Shown: positions 8,064 through 14,924 of the stretch, piece after piece | How the letters are laid out: every line of letters begins with the position of its first letter | Numbering within the stretch: the first letter of the stretch is position 1 | Assembly (NCBI GenBank): GCA_029287815.1 | Contig: JARFQK010000035.1 | Span: 1 to 21,253, forward strand | Length of the DNA: 21,253 bases | Direction of reading: 5' to 3' | From: Gammaproteobacteria bacterium | GTDB taxonomy: Bacteria > Pseudomonadota > Gammaproteobacteria > SZUA-229 | Notes under the pieces: model-generated | What the model saw: the letters and a program-made list of their open reading frames with translations, nothing else | What the model was told of the DNA's origin: nothing | The model's database searches: none | Translations under genes and position numbers: made by a program

Positions 8064-8546
8064 TCAGGCGATCTCGTGCATCCTGACCAGAAATTCATCG
8101 CATTTCATGTAATGCGTGCCATCGCATGAAAAGTTCAGCCCTACGACACCATTGACGACATTCAACGAGCCGGACCGCAGATAGACCTGGGGATCTTTCC
8201 AGCGCAGCTGCTTGAAACCATCAAGCACCGGCATGATCGACTGAGGGCTGATTACCGCCTCCGATGGGTAAGGCGACAGCGGATAACTGTGAAATGCATC
8301 ATGTCTTAGAAATTCCTCTTTGACATAGACCCGGTACCGCATCGGGTCTTCTACCAGCCACAGGCTGACCTGGCCGCTGGAGAAATGCACTTTGGTATGA
8401 AACACACCGTGATCGGTCATCAGGCCGGCTACCTTGCCGATCACCTCATCCATATGTTGATCGAATTCATTCGATGTGCGCTGTTGATTAAAGAGAAACG
8501 CGCGTATCGATGGATCTCCGCGAATCTGCAACCAGTCATTTGACAT
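8064..8546 (-). CDS. Unknown 160-residue protein in the ANTAR operon
   Basis: I do not recognise this protein. It is soluble by sequence: no signal peptide and no membrane segment. The N-terminal half looks helical (about residues 10-45); the middle has beta-like strands with aromatic residues (VHFSSGQVSLWLVEDPMRYRVYVKEEF). The C-terminal quarter has two cysteines (in FSCDG and MKCDE) about 10 residues apart. The start is well supported: GAGGAGGGG lies 5 bases before the ATG at 8546. It follows the ANTAR regulator gene by 59 bases and precedes the proline-rich protein gene by 46, so co-transcription is likely. If the sigma54/NtrC promoter upstream is real, the protein would be made during nitrogen limitation. 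Confidence 0.7.
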   Translation of the reverse strand: MSNDWLQIRGDPSIRAFLFNQQRTSNEFDQHMDEVIGKVAGLMTDHGVFHTKVHFSSGQVSLWLVEDPMRYRVYVKEEFLRHDAFHSYPLSPYPSEAVISPQSIMPVLDGFKQLRWKDPQVYLRSGSLNVVNGVVGLNFSCDGTHYMKCDEFLVRMHEIA

Positions 8547-8605
8547 GACATCCCCTCCTCGTTCAGTGGCGCTAGCGACATTTTTTGTTTTGTCTCAATT
8601 ATTTG

Positions 8606-9178
8606 TTATACCAGCACTTCGGATGCAGAAATGATCTGTTCAGCGATTTCTCCGATACGTTTGTTGTGGTTCATAGCCAGCTTGCGCATGGCACTGTAAG
8701 CCTGATCCTCACTCAGTCTCTTGCTCTGCATAATGATTCCTTTCGCTTTCTCGATGCGCTTGCGGTCCCGCAAAGCATTCTTTGCCGATCTCAGCTCCTG
8801 CATGATGCGCTGCTGTTCCCGAAAACGCACCCGAGCGACTTTGATCAGCGAGTCCAGACGCGAGATATCATTACAATCGATCACGAATGCACTCACGCCC
8901 GCTGCCACAGCCGCGCTTATCGACTCGGAGCGCGAATCCCGGGTGAACACCAGCATCGGAACGGGCTGTTTTTCCGTAATCGTGCTTATTTTGTTGATCG
9001 CGCTAGTACTGACCTGATCGATCAGGAAAATGACCACATCAGGCTGAACCCGTTCGATGGTCAGCGCGGCTTCGTCATCGATTGTGAGAACGTCGCACAC
9101 ACGGCAACCAGCCTTCGATGCAACATGCATGAGAGGCCACGAACTTTCAGCGTTATCAGCAAAGACAATCAGATCCAT
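8606..9178 (-). CDS. NasT-like response regulator with RNA-binding ANTAR domain
   Basis: This 190-residue cytoplasmic protein has an N-terminal receiver-like domain (about 1-115), a coiled helix (about 115-135) and a C-terminal ANTAR domain (about 135-185), seen in RKRIEKAKGIIMQSK, SEDQAYSAMRKLAM and the final helix. ANTAR proteins bind paired hexaloop RNA hairpins and prevent transcription termination; NasT does this for nitrate assimilation operons. The receiver is degenerate: the first acidic cluster has one Asp (FADN), and the usual lysine is replaced in AFVIDCN, as in NasT proteins, where control is by the partner NasS. No NasS is in the window. ATG at 9178 is preferred; an in-frame TTG at 9196 is possible. 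A sigma54 promoter lies just upstream. Confidence 0.85.
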   Translation of the reverse strand: MDLIVFADNAESSWPLMHVASKAGCRVCDVLTIDDEAALTIERVQPDVVIFLIDQVSTSAINKISTITEKQPVPMLVFTRDSRSESISAAVAAGVSAFVIDCNDISRLDSLIKVARVRFREQQRIMQELRSAKNALRDRKRIEKAKGIIMQSKRLSEDQAYSAMRKLAMNHNKRIGEIAEQIISASEVLV

Positions 9179-9213
9179 ATACCGGCATCCACTCAATACG
9201 CCCTGTAATCAGC

Positions 9214-9229
9214 AGCAAGATGCATGCCA
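9214..9229 (-). promoter_or_regulatory. Sigma54 (-24/-12) promoter of the ANTAR operon
   Basis: On the minus strand the sequence reads TGGCAT-N5-TTGCT, with GG and GC separated by the required 10 bases; it differs from TGGCAC-N5-TTGCW by one base. Predicted start of transcription is near 9203, 25 bases before the ATG at 9178. Confidence 0.65.
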
Positions 9230-9301
9230 CCAGTTTCTTGTGACTAACCCACTGAATTTACCTACGATCGTGATCATTGAAGGGCATGACGCTCTGGCTG
9301 C

Positions 9302-9318
9302 TGCAATGATACAGTGCA
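9302..9318. promoter_or_regulatory. NtrC-binding site, strong, for the ANTAR operon
   Basis: On the minus strand this is TGCACTGTATCATTGCA, which fits TGCACY-N5-RGTGCA with one mismatch. Its centre lies about 107 bases upstream of the predicted sigma54 start, the same distance as the E. coli glnA enhancer. Confidence 0.6.
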
Positions 9319-9332
9319 AACAGCGGCTCAAC

Positions 9333-9349
9333 CGCCCCGCCCTGGTGCG
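9333..9349. promoter_or_regulatory. Second, half-conserved NtrC site for the ANTAR operon
   Basis: On the minus strand this is CGCACCAGGGCGGGGCG. One half-site (GCACCA) is perfect and the other is poor. It sits 31 bases (three helical turns) upstream of the strong site, as expected for cooperative NtrC dimers. Confidence 0.35.
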
Positions 9350-9370
9350 CACCTGCGCGCGCAAGATTCA

Positions 9371-9407
9371 GGGGATTGCCGCGTCGCTGCCGCTCCTCGC
9401 AATGACC
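9371..9407. repeat. Copy of a CATTGCGAGGAGC-type interspersed repeat
   Basis: On the minus strand it reads GTCATTGCGAGGAGC, then GGCAGCGACGCGGCAATC. The ends ATTGC/GCAAT are inverted. This signature is known to me as a short intergenic repeat scattered in many bacterial genomes. Only one copy is in the window. It lies in the 378-base divergent gap between the ANTAR gene and mobA, which otherwise holds the NtrC/sigma54 elements and a TATAAA at 9492-9497 of uncertain meaning. Confidence 0.5.
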
Positions 9408-9556
9408 GGTCAGCGGGAGACAAGGCCTGAAACAGTTTTTTCGTTGCTGACTGTTTTGCTTATCGGACGCAATTTGTCGAAAATGGAAAAGTATAAATGC
9501 ATATTGAGCATGCTCGTTCGCAAAAAAGCCCGAAATGTCCCGCACCCTCGCTAAAC

Positions 9557-10117
9557 ATGCGCCAATCTGACATCAGCTGTATCATTCTTGCAGGCGGCAA
9601 AGGCCGGCGCGTTCGTGGCATGGATAAAGGCCTGCTAGAATATCGGGATAGGCTTTTGATTGAGCATGTGATCGACAGGATTGCGCCACAGGTTGACGAC
9701 ATCATCATCAGCGCGAACCGGAATCTCGAAGCCTACAGAAGCTTCGGTTACCCCGTGGTCAGTGATAGCGCTTATCCGTTCCAAGGGCCGCTCTCTGGCA
9801 TTTCCAGCACGTTGCCGCATTGCAGACACCAGTGGGCCCTGGTCGTCCCCTGTGACATGCCGGCTTTACCGGACGATCTTGTCGCGATGATGCGCAAACA
9901 CACACGACAATCCAAGCTGATCGCCGTCTGCATGCAGAACCGGCTTCAATTGATCTTGCTGATGCACTGTACGTTCGCGAGCACTATCCATGCGTGTCTC
10001 GCTCACAATCAGCTCAGCGTGATGGACTGGCTGGTCGCGAACGAAGCCTTCGTACTGTCCATGGATAATGAGAATAACTTTCGCAACATCAATACAATGG
10101 ACCAGCTCCTGAAATAG
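9557..10117 (+). CDS. mobA: Molybdenum cofactor guanylyltransferase-like protein (MobA family)
   Basis: MobA transfers GMP from GTP to molybdopterin, making the guanine dinucleotide form used by nitrate reductases and related enzymes. The 186-residue protein has the nucleotide-binding loop ILAGGKGRRVRGMDKGL near its start, FQGPLSGI in the middle, and VPCDMPALP, the Mg2+-binding VPCD(M/T)P motif. It ends with FRNINTMDQLL, the usual FxNiNTpeDL. Two points are unusual: VRG replaces the common MGG in the loop, and the usual HPL segment reads QLILLMHCTF. The ATG at 9557 places the loop near the N-terminus as in the family; an upstream ATG at 9497 would add 20 unlikely residues. No clear Shine-Dalgarno sequence. 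It could be another small nucleotidyltransferase of the same fold. Confidence 0.8.
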   Translation: MRQSDISCIILAGGKGRRVRGMDKGLLEYRDRLLIEHVIDRIAPQVDDIIISANRNLEAYRSFGYPVVSDSAYPFQGPLSGISSTLPHCRHQWALVVPCDMPALPDDLVAMMRKHTRQSKLIAVCMQNRLQLILLMHCTFASTIHACLAHNQLSVMDWLVANEAFVLSMDNENNFRNINTMDQLLK

Positions 10118-10170
10118 AAACACGGATGTGATCACTTGCGCACACCGGTCCCGGGATTGAAAATAGCATT

Positions 10171-11313
10171 ATGGAGATAACGATTCAGCAGCGTCATCAA
10201 GCTATCAATCGGGTAACGCTCTGGGGCGTTTTCGTCAATCTGATGCTATCAGCCACCAAGCTGGTGGGTGGATTTCTAGGCCAATCCCAGGCCCTCATAG
10301 CAGACGGTCTGCATTCACTGTCGGATCTCGCCAGTGACGCAATGGTTTTCTTCGCCGCCAGGCACGCGAGTGAGGAGGCCGATGAGCAACATCCCTATGG
10401 ACACGCACGTTTCGAGACGATCGCGACGGTCGCGCTCGCGGTTTTGCTGGTCATCGTGGGCCTCGGGATCGCTTATGACGCCATCGTCAGCCTGGTCGGC
10501 GATAAAGCCATTGCCAAGCCGGACCCGTTCACGCTGTGGATCGCTGGGATCTCGATACTCAGCAACGAGGGGCTCTACCACTACACGCGGATTGTCGGTA
10601 AGCGCATCCGCTCCAACCTGCTGGTGGCCAACGCCTGGCATCATCGCAGCGACGCGGTGTCTTCGATCGTGGTGCTGGTGGGTATCGCAGGCACACAACT
10701 CGACATGCCCAAGCTCGATGCCTACGCCGCGATCGTCGTCGCACTGATGATCGTAAGGATCGGCTTCAAGCTAGGCTATGACAGCGTTCAGGAGTTGGTT
10801 GATGCCAGTCTCGAACCCGAGCTGGTTGAAAAAATCCGGCAGAAGATACTCGCTCACGAGGGTGTACGCGAATTGCACATGCTGCGCACGCGCAGAATGG
10901 GACATCATGCTCACATTGATGTCCATATTCTGGTCGCGCCGCGTGTGAGCGTTTCGGAGGGTCATCATATCTCGGAGACGGTAGAGCAAATGTTGATCGA
11001 TTCGTTCGATGCCATCAACGATGTGACCGTCCACATCGATCCTGAGGATGACGAGGAAGTGGCTCGGAGCATGCACTTGCCGCTGCGCAGCGAACTGACG
11101 CGCGAATTGCGGCAACGATGGGCCGCAATACCTGAACTGGAATCCATCGACGATATCACGCTGCACTATCTCAAAGGTGAGATTCGTGTCGAGGCCAGCA
11201 TGCCACTCGAGAAGGTGGCCGATGTTGAAAGCAGCAGGCAGTTGCAGGCAGCGTTTCAACACGCCAGCCTGAATGTTCCGGGAGTTGGGACGGCTGTGCT
11301 GAAATTTCATTAA
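10171..11313 (+). CDS. Cation diffusion facilitator metal exporter with double C-terminal domain
   Basis: This inner-membrane antiporter exports divalent metals in exchange for protons. Six membrane segments lie in residues 15-210. The metal site reads HSLSD in TM2 (H48, D52) and HHRSD in TM5 (H157, D161). HxxxD in both helices is typical of zinc-selective members; iron/zinc FieF has DxxxD in TM2. The usual cytoplasmic domain (about 212-297) ends near VTVHIDPEDDEE. About 80 further residues (LTRELRQRW to the end) look like a second small alpha/beta domain, which explains the length of 380 against about 300 for the family. The gene follows mobA by 53 bases and may be co-transcribed. Its TAA is directly abutted by the first glnA NtrC site. 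Zinc as substrate is inferred. Confidence 0.87.
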   Translation: MEITIQQRHQAINRVTLWGVFVNLMLSATKLVGGFLGQSQALIADGLHSLSDLASDAMVFFAARHASEEADEQHPYGHARFETIATVALAVLLVIVGLGIAYDAIVSLVGDKAIAKPDPFTLWIAGISILSNEGLYHYTRIVGKRIRSNLLVANAWHHRSDAVSSIVVLVGIAGTQLDMPKLDAYAAIVVALMIVRIGFKLGYDSVQELVDASLEPELVEKIRQKILAHEGVRELHMLRTRRMGHHAHIDVHILVAPRVSVSEGHHISETVEQMLIDSFDAINDVTVHIDPEDDEEVARSMHLPLRSELTRELRQRWAAIPELESIDDITLHYLKGEIRVEASMPLEKVADVESSRQLQAAFQHASLNVPGVGTAVLKFH

Positions 11314-11330
11314 TGCGTCATTTTGGTGCA
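11314..11330. promoter_or_regulatory. NtrC-binding site 1 of the glnA enhancer
   Basis: TGCGTCATTTTGGTGCA matches TGCACCATATTGGTGCA at 14 of 17 positions. Centre about -126 from the predicted sigma54 start. It begins on the base after the stop codon of the CDF gene. Confidence 0.65.
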
Positions 11331-11343
11331 ACCCAGATATGGG

Positions 11344-11360
11344 TGCACCAAGCCGAAGCG
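11344..11360. promoter_or_regulatory. NtrC-binding site 2 of the glnA enhancer
   Basis: TGCACCAAGCCGAAGCG has a perfect left half-site (TGCACCA) and a weak right half. Centre about -96, 30 bases from site 1. With site 1 it also gives the inverted repeat TTGGTGCA/TGCACCAA (11323-11351). Confidence 0.5.
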
Positions 11361-11375
11361 GCAATATTCAAAATA

Positions 11376-11392
11376 TGCACTACTTTGGAAAA
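11376..11392. promoter_or_regulatory. Possible NtrC-binding site 3 upstream of glnA
   Basis: TGCACTACTTTGGAAAA matches the NtrC consensus in the left half-site and the GG of the right half. Centre about -64, 32 bases from site 2. It resembles the weaker promoter-proximal sites of E. coli glnA. Confidence 0.35.
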
Positions 11393-11421
11393 AAAACAGC
11401 GACTTAGTCGATTGTAAAAGC

Positions 11422-11437
11422 TGGCACAGTTCCTGCA
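11422..11437 (+). promoter_or_regulatory. Sigma54 (-24/-12) promoter of glnA
   Basis: TGGCAC-N5-CTGCA with GG and GC 10 bases apart. The context CTGGCACAG closely resembles the glnAp2 promoter of E. coli. Predicted start near 11448 gives a leader of about 76 bases to the glnA ATG. Confidence 0.8.
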
Positions 11438-11523
11438 AAATACCGCTTTACAAAAATCCGCACCGTCCGATTGATCAGCACGATTAGCGACGGAAATTTC
11501 ATTCCATACTGGAGAGCAAGTAA

Positions 11524-12933
11524 ATGTCTGCAAGTGACGTTCTAAATTTGATCAAGGAAAAAGACGTTAAATTCGTCGATTTCCGTTTCACCGACACCCA
11601 GGGCAAGGAACAGCATGTTTCCGTCCCCAGCCACACGATCGATGAAGATGTACTCGGCGAGGGCAAGATGTTCGATGGCTCGTCGATCCAGGGCTGGAAA
11701 GGCATCAATGAATCGGACATGATTCTGATGCCGGACACCACCACAGCCGTGATCGATCCCTTCTGTGAAGAAGTCACGATGAATTTGCGCTGCGACGTGA
11801 TCGAACCGACGACGATGCAGGGCTACAACCGCGACCCGCGTTCAGTGGCGAATCGCGCCGAAGCCTACCTCAAATCGACCGGCATTGGCGATACGGCTTA
11901 CTTTGGGCCAGAAAACGAATTCTTTGTGTTCGACGGCGTACAATGGGGCGATGAGATCGGCGGCACTTTCTACAAGATCGAATCCGAAGAAGCGGCCTGG
12001 AACACCGGCAAGGAATACGAAGGCAATAACATGGGACACCGTCCCCACGTCAAGGGTGGCTATTTCCCGGTGCCGCCGATCGATTCATTACAGGACATTC
12101 GCTCGACGATGTGCCTGACCATGGAAGAAATGGGCTGCGAGACCGAAGTCCACCATCACGAGGTCGGCACCGCGGGCCAGTGCGTAATCGGCGCGCTGTT
12201 CAATACCATGGTGCGCAAGGCGGACGAGGTACAGATCTACAAGTACGTCGTGCACAACGTCGCGCACGCGTTTGGCAAGACCGCCACCTTCATGCCCAAG
12301 CCAATGGTCGGTGACAACGGCAACGGCATGCACGTGCACCAGTCGATCTCGAAGAACGGTGAAAACATCTTTGCCGGTGATCAATACGGCGGCCTGTCGG
12401 AAATGGCCCTGCATTACATCGGCGGCATCATCAAGCATGCCAAGGCGCTGAACGCGTTTGCGAACGCCTCGACCAACAGCTACAAGCGCCTGGTACCGGG
12501 CTTTGAAGCACCGGTCATGCTCGCCTACTCGGCTCGCAACCGCTCTGCATCGATACGCATACCGCACGTTTCGAGCCCGAAAGCGCGTCGCATCGAGGTG
12601 CGTTTCCCGGACTCCACAGCCAATCCGTATCTATGCTTCGCTGCGATGCTGATGGCCGGCCTCGATGGCATCCAGAACAAGATCCATCCGGGCGATGCGC
12701 TGGACAAAGACCTGTACGACCTGCCGCCGGAGGAAGAGGCCGCGATCCCACAAGTAGCGTTCTCGTTTGATGAAGCACTGAAAGCGCTGGATCAAGACCG
12801 CGCGTTCCTGACGGCCGGCGGTGTGTTCGATGATGACATGATCGATGGCTATTTGGCGCTAAAGAGTGTCGAGGTTTCCCGCCAACGCCTGGCCGTACAT
12901 CCGTGTGAATACGATATGTACTACAGCGTCTGA
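11524..12933 (+). CDS. glnA: Glutamine synthetase type I (GlnA)
   Basis: GlnA makes glutamine from glutamate, ammonia and ATP, the entry point of ammonia assimilation; the enzyme is a cytoplasmic dodecamer. The 469 residues match the bacterial GSI-beta length. Visible are the N-terminal MFDGSSIQGW loop, metal-binding ENEFF, KPMVGDNGNGMHVHQS, RNRSASIRIP (glutamate and ATP site) and NPYLCFAAMLMAGLDGI. Tyr398 in DLYDLPPEE (Tyr397 without the initiator Met) is the site adenylylated by GlnE in E. coli, so covalent control is expected. GGAGAG (11511-11516) precedes the ATG at 11524. Transcription is predicted from a sigma54 promoter with NtrC sites. A strong intrinsic terminator follows the stop, so it is mostly separate from ntrBC. 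Confidence 0.98.
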   Translation: MSASDVLNLIKEKDVKFVDFRFTDTQGKEQHVSVPSHTIDEDVLGEGKMFDGSSIQGWKGINESDMILMPDTTTAVIDPFCEEVTMNLRCDVIEPTTMQGYNRDPRSVANRAEAYLKSTGIGDTAYFGPENEFFVFDGVQWGDEIGGTFYKIESEEAAWNTGKEYEGNNMGHRPHVKGGYFPVPPIDSLQDIRSTMCLTMEEMGCETEVHHHEVGTAGQCVIGALFNTMVRKADEVQIYKYVVHNVAHAFGKTATFMPKPMVGDNGNGMHVHQSISKNGENIFAGDQYGGLSEMALHYIGGIIKHAKALNAFANASTNSYKRLVPGFEAPVMLAYSARNRSASIRIPHVSSPKARRIEVRFPDSTANPYLCFAAMLMAGLDGIQNKIHPGDALDKDLYDLPPEEEAAIPQVAFSFDEALKALDQDRAFLTAGGVFDDDMIDGYLALKSVEVSRQRLAVHPCEYDMYYSV

Positions 12934-12951
12934 ACGATCTTTTGAACCAGC

Positions 12952-12980
12952 AAAAGCCCCGCATTGCGGGGCTTTTTTTT
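12952..12980 (+). terminator. Intrinsic terminator of glnA
   Basis: AAAAGCCCCGC, loop ATT, GCGGGGC, then eight T residues. This is a textbook Rho-independent terminator 19 bases after the glnA stop codon. Confidence 0.95.
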
Positions 12981-13048
12981 GACTATTGACGCGACGTCAG
13001 CCCGTCCAAATCGTTGCGCTCGCTGCGATCACGGGCTATGCTCAGATC

Positions 13049-13621
13049 ATGAGAATTGTACACGCCACTATGCTCGCCTCGGTCGTAACCCTGTTTACGA
13101 CCAGCCTCGTCGCTACCCAGCTTTACAAAAGCGTCGATCAGGACGGCAATATCGTCTACTCGGACACACCGACACCCGGCGCGGAACAGTTGAAACCGCC
13201 ACCGTTATCAACCGTCGAAAGTGCGCCCAAACCCGCAGCAGCCGAAAAAACGGAGGCCGAAGCACCCGAAGGCAGCGAGGGGGCGCCGGCTAAAAAGCCA
13301 CCGACCAAATACACAACGTTCGCAATCGCACAGCCACGCAATGACGATACGATCTGGGATAACACCGGCTCCATCCCGGTCGCATTGCAGCTCGAACCAC
13401 CCCTCGACGTTGAAAACGGCCACAGCATCTGGGTCTACGTCGATGGCAGTGCAGTGGTCCGCAAAAGCCAGAGCCTGGTGCAGCCGCTGTCGAACATCGA
13501 CAGAGGAACGCACAAAATCCGGGCGGAGATCAGGGACGAAAAACGCAGAACACTGAAGCGCACCAAGAACGTCACCGTGCACCTGAAACGCGCATCCGCG
13601 ATCCCGCGAGGCGGCCCCTAA
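13049..13621 (+). CDS. DUF4124-type exported protein between glnA and ntrB
   Basis: This 190-residue protein is of unknown function. It has an N-terminal signal peptide (about 1-22), then QLYKSVDQDGNIVYSDTPTPGAEQ, which is the DUF4124 signature (a short beta fold around a YKW/YKS-DxxG-xxxYSD motif). A low-complexity Pro/Ala/Glu/Lys linker follows (about 50-85), then a C-terminal region with beta strands and WVYVDGSAV that resembles an immunoglobulin-like fold. It probably sits in the periplasm. A gene of this type between glnA and ntrBC is a recurrent arrangement in gammaproteobacteria. The ATG at 13049 gives the best signal peptide; ATG at 13070 also leaves part of it. It lies 69 bases after the glnA terminator and must use read-through or its own promoter. 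Confidence 0.8.
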   Translation: MRIVHATMLASVVTLFTTSLVATQLYKSVDQDGNIVYSDTPTPGAEQLKPPPLSTVESAPKPAAAEKTEAEAPEGSEGAPAKKPPTKYTTFAIAQPRNDDTIWDNTGSIPVALQLEPPLDVENGHSIWVYVDGSAVVRKSQSLVQPLSNIDRGTHKIRAEIRDEKRRTLKRTKNVTVHLKRASAIPRGGP

Positions 13622-13683
13622 GACCAATCTTTCTGCGATGACCCGAGCCCGATACTGTAACAGGGCCGCCAAAAAATCACACC

Positions 13684-13700
13684 CGCACCAAGTTGGTGCG
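13684..13700. promoter_or_regulatory. NtrC operator at the ntrBC promoter
   Basis: CGCACCAAGTTGGTGCG contains GCACCA-AGT-TGGTGC, an exact inverted repeat with NtrC spacing. It fills the spacer immediately before the -10 hexamer, so bound NtrC should block RNA polymerase, as at the E. coli glnL (ntrB) promoter. Confidence 0.7.
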
Positions 13701-13701
13701 C

Positions 13702-13707
13702 TATAAT
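13702..13707 (+). promoter_or_regulatory. -10 hexamer of the ntrBC promoter
   Basis: Perfect TATAAT. No good -35 hexamer lies 16-18 bases upstream (ACACCC region). A TTGACA at 13718-13723 has no good -10 at the right distance. Leader to the ntrB ATG would be about 150 bases and includes a small GGTC/GACC hairpin (13724-13736). Confidence 0.55.
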
Positions 13708-13865
13708 CTCTGAAGATTTGACAGGTCTTTCTGACCGATCCTGTATGGCGCCGTCGCGCAGACGCGTCGTTTTGTAACTTATTGTATTTACGATCGCTTT
13801 CTATCAACAGCAGGTTTTTCCGATGCCGTGGAAAATTGGTTCAAAATTTGCAGTGTGCTTCGTAC

Positions 13866-14924
13866 ATGAGCGAGACGAGCCCTCTACAAGCCATCCTCGA
13901 TAACCTGCATTCTGGTGTTCTGGTGATCAACCAGGACCTGTGCGTCGAGTGCATGAACCCCTCTGCTGAACATCTTTTTCAGGTCAGCAGTCGTCGAGCG
14001 ATGAACCGGTCGATCGAAGAACTGGTGCCCAGCGAGCCGGAGTTTCACGATCGCTTGTCTCGCTCGCTCGTTTCCGGGCATCCTTTCACGGTATACGACA
14101 CCTGTTTACAGAGCCATGATGGCTCGATGTTGAACGTCGATTACTCTGCGTCACCGATAGCCTACCGGCCGGTCGGTCGGTTCCTGCTGCTCGAATTTAC
14201 CCGCTTGAACAGCTTCATGAAGATCTCGAAGGAGGAAACGCTGATACACCAACACGACGCGACCCGCAGTCTGCTGCGGGGGCTCGCCCATGAGATCAAG
14301 AATCCGCTCGGCGGTATTCGCGGATCGGCACAACTGCTGGACCGCGTGCTGGATGCCGAGAATAAAGAGTTCACCCGGATCATCATCAGAGAAGCGGACC
14401 GTCTGCAGAGCCTGGTCGATCGCATGCTCGGACCCAAGAACCTGCCGGTCAAAGACAATCTCAACATACACAAAGTGCTCGAGCACATTCGCCAGTTGGT
14501 CAGTGCAGAAGCCGAATCGATCAAATTTATCGTCGATTACGACCCGAGCCTGCCGGATCTGCGCGCAGATGAATCCATGCTGATTCAGGCGCTCTTGAAC
14601 ATCGCCAGGAATGCGGTTACCGCGCTCAACGGTGAAGGCCAGATCATCCTGCGCACGCGACCGAGACGAAACTGCGCGATTCGGTCACATACCTATCCGC
14701 TGGTCGCACAGATCGACATCATAGATAATGGCGAAGGCATACCGAAAGACCTGACAGAAACATTATTCTTTCCAATGGTGACGGGCCGCGCTGAGGGTTC
14801 GGGACTGGGTCTCTCGATTGCTCAGTCATTGATACAACAACATAACGGCTTGATTGAATTCACCAGTAAGCCGGGTGAAACCTGTTTCACGATCTTGATA
14901 CCGCTGGAGAATGGTCATGACTGA
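13866..14924 (+). CDS. ntrB: Nitrogen sensor histidine kinase/phosphatase NtrB (GlnL)
   Basis: NtrB is a soluble two-component kinase that phosphorylates NtrC when glutamine is low and, with PII protein, dephosphorylates it when nitrogen is plentiful. From the ATG at 13866 it has 352 residues, close to the usual 350. It has an N-terminal PAS domain (about 5-110; LDNLHSGVLVINQDLCVECMN), a dimerisation and phosphoacceptor helix with H142 in GLAHEIKNPLGGIRGSAQLL, and a HATPase domain with N box LLNIARNAVTAL, G1 box DNGEGIP and G2 box GSGLGLSIAQSLI. There is no membrane segment. An upstream extension in frame lacks family features, so I chose 13866, although no clear Shine-Dalgarno sequence is visible. 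Its end overlaps ntrC, which fits translational coupling. Confidence 0.95.
   Translation: MSETSPLQAILDNLHSGVLVINQDLCVECMNPSAEHLFQVSSRRAMNRSIEELVPSEPEFHDRLSRSLVSGHPFTVYDTCLQSHDGSMLNVDYSASPIAYRPVGRFLLLEFTRLNSFMKISKEETLIHQHDATRSLLRGLAHEIKNPLGGIRGSAQLLDRVLDAENKEFTRIIIREADRLQSLVDRMLGPKNLPVKDNLNIHKVLEHIRQLVSAEAESIKFIVDYDPSLPDLRADESMLIQALLNIARNAVTALNGEGQIILRTRPRRNCAIRSHTYPLVAQIDIIDNGEGIPKDLTETLFFPMVTGRAEGSGLGLSIAQSLIQQHNGLIEFTSKPGETCFTILIPLENGHD

Noticed and set aside
8585..9208. 207-codon plus-strand frame opposite the ANTAR gene
   Set aside because: The minus-strand product has a clear ANTAR domain; the plus frame shows no domain and no ribosome site.
11323..11351. Hairpin with a six-base loop upstream of glnA as an ANTAR (NasT) RNA target
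   Set aside because: It lies upstream of the predicted sigma54 start, so it would not be in that transcript; the loop AGATAT lacks G at position 4 and no second hexaloop hairpin is present. NtrC half-sites explain it better.
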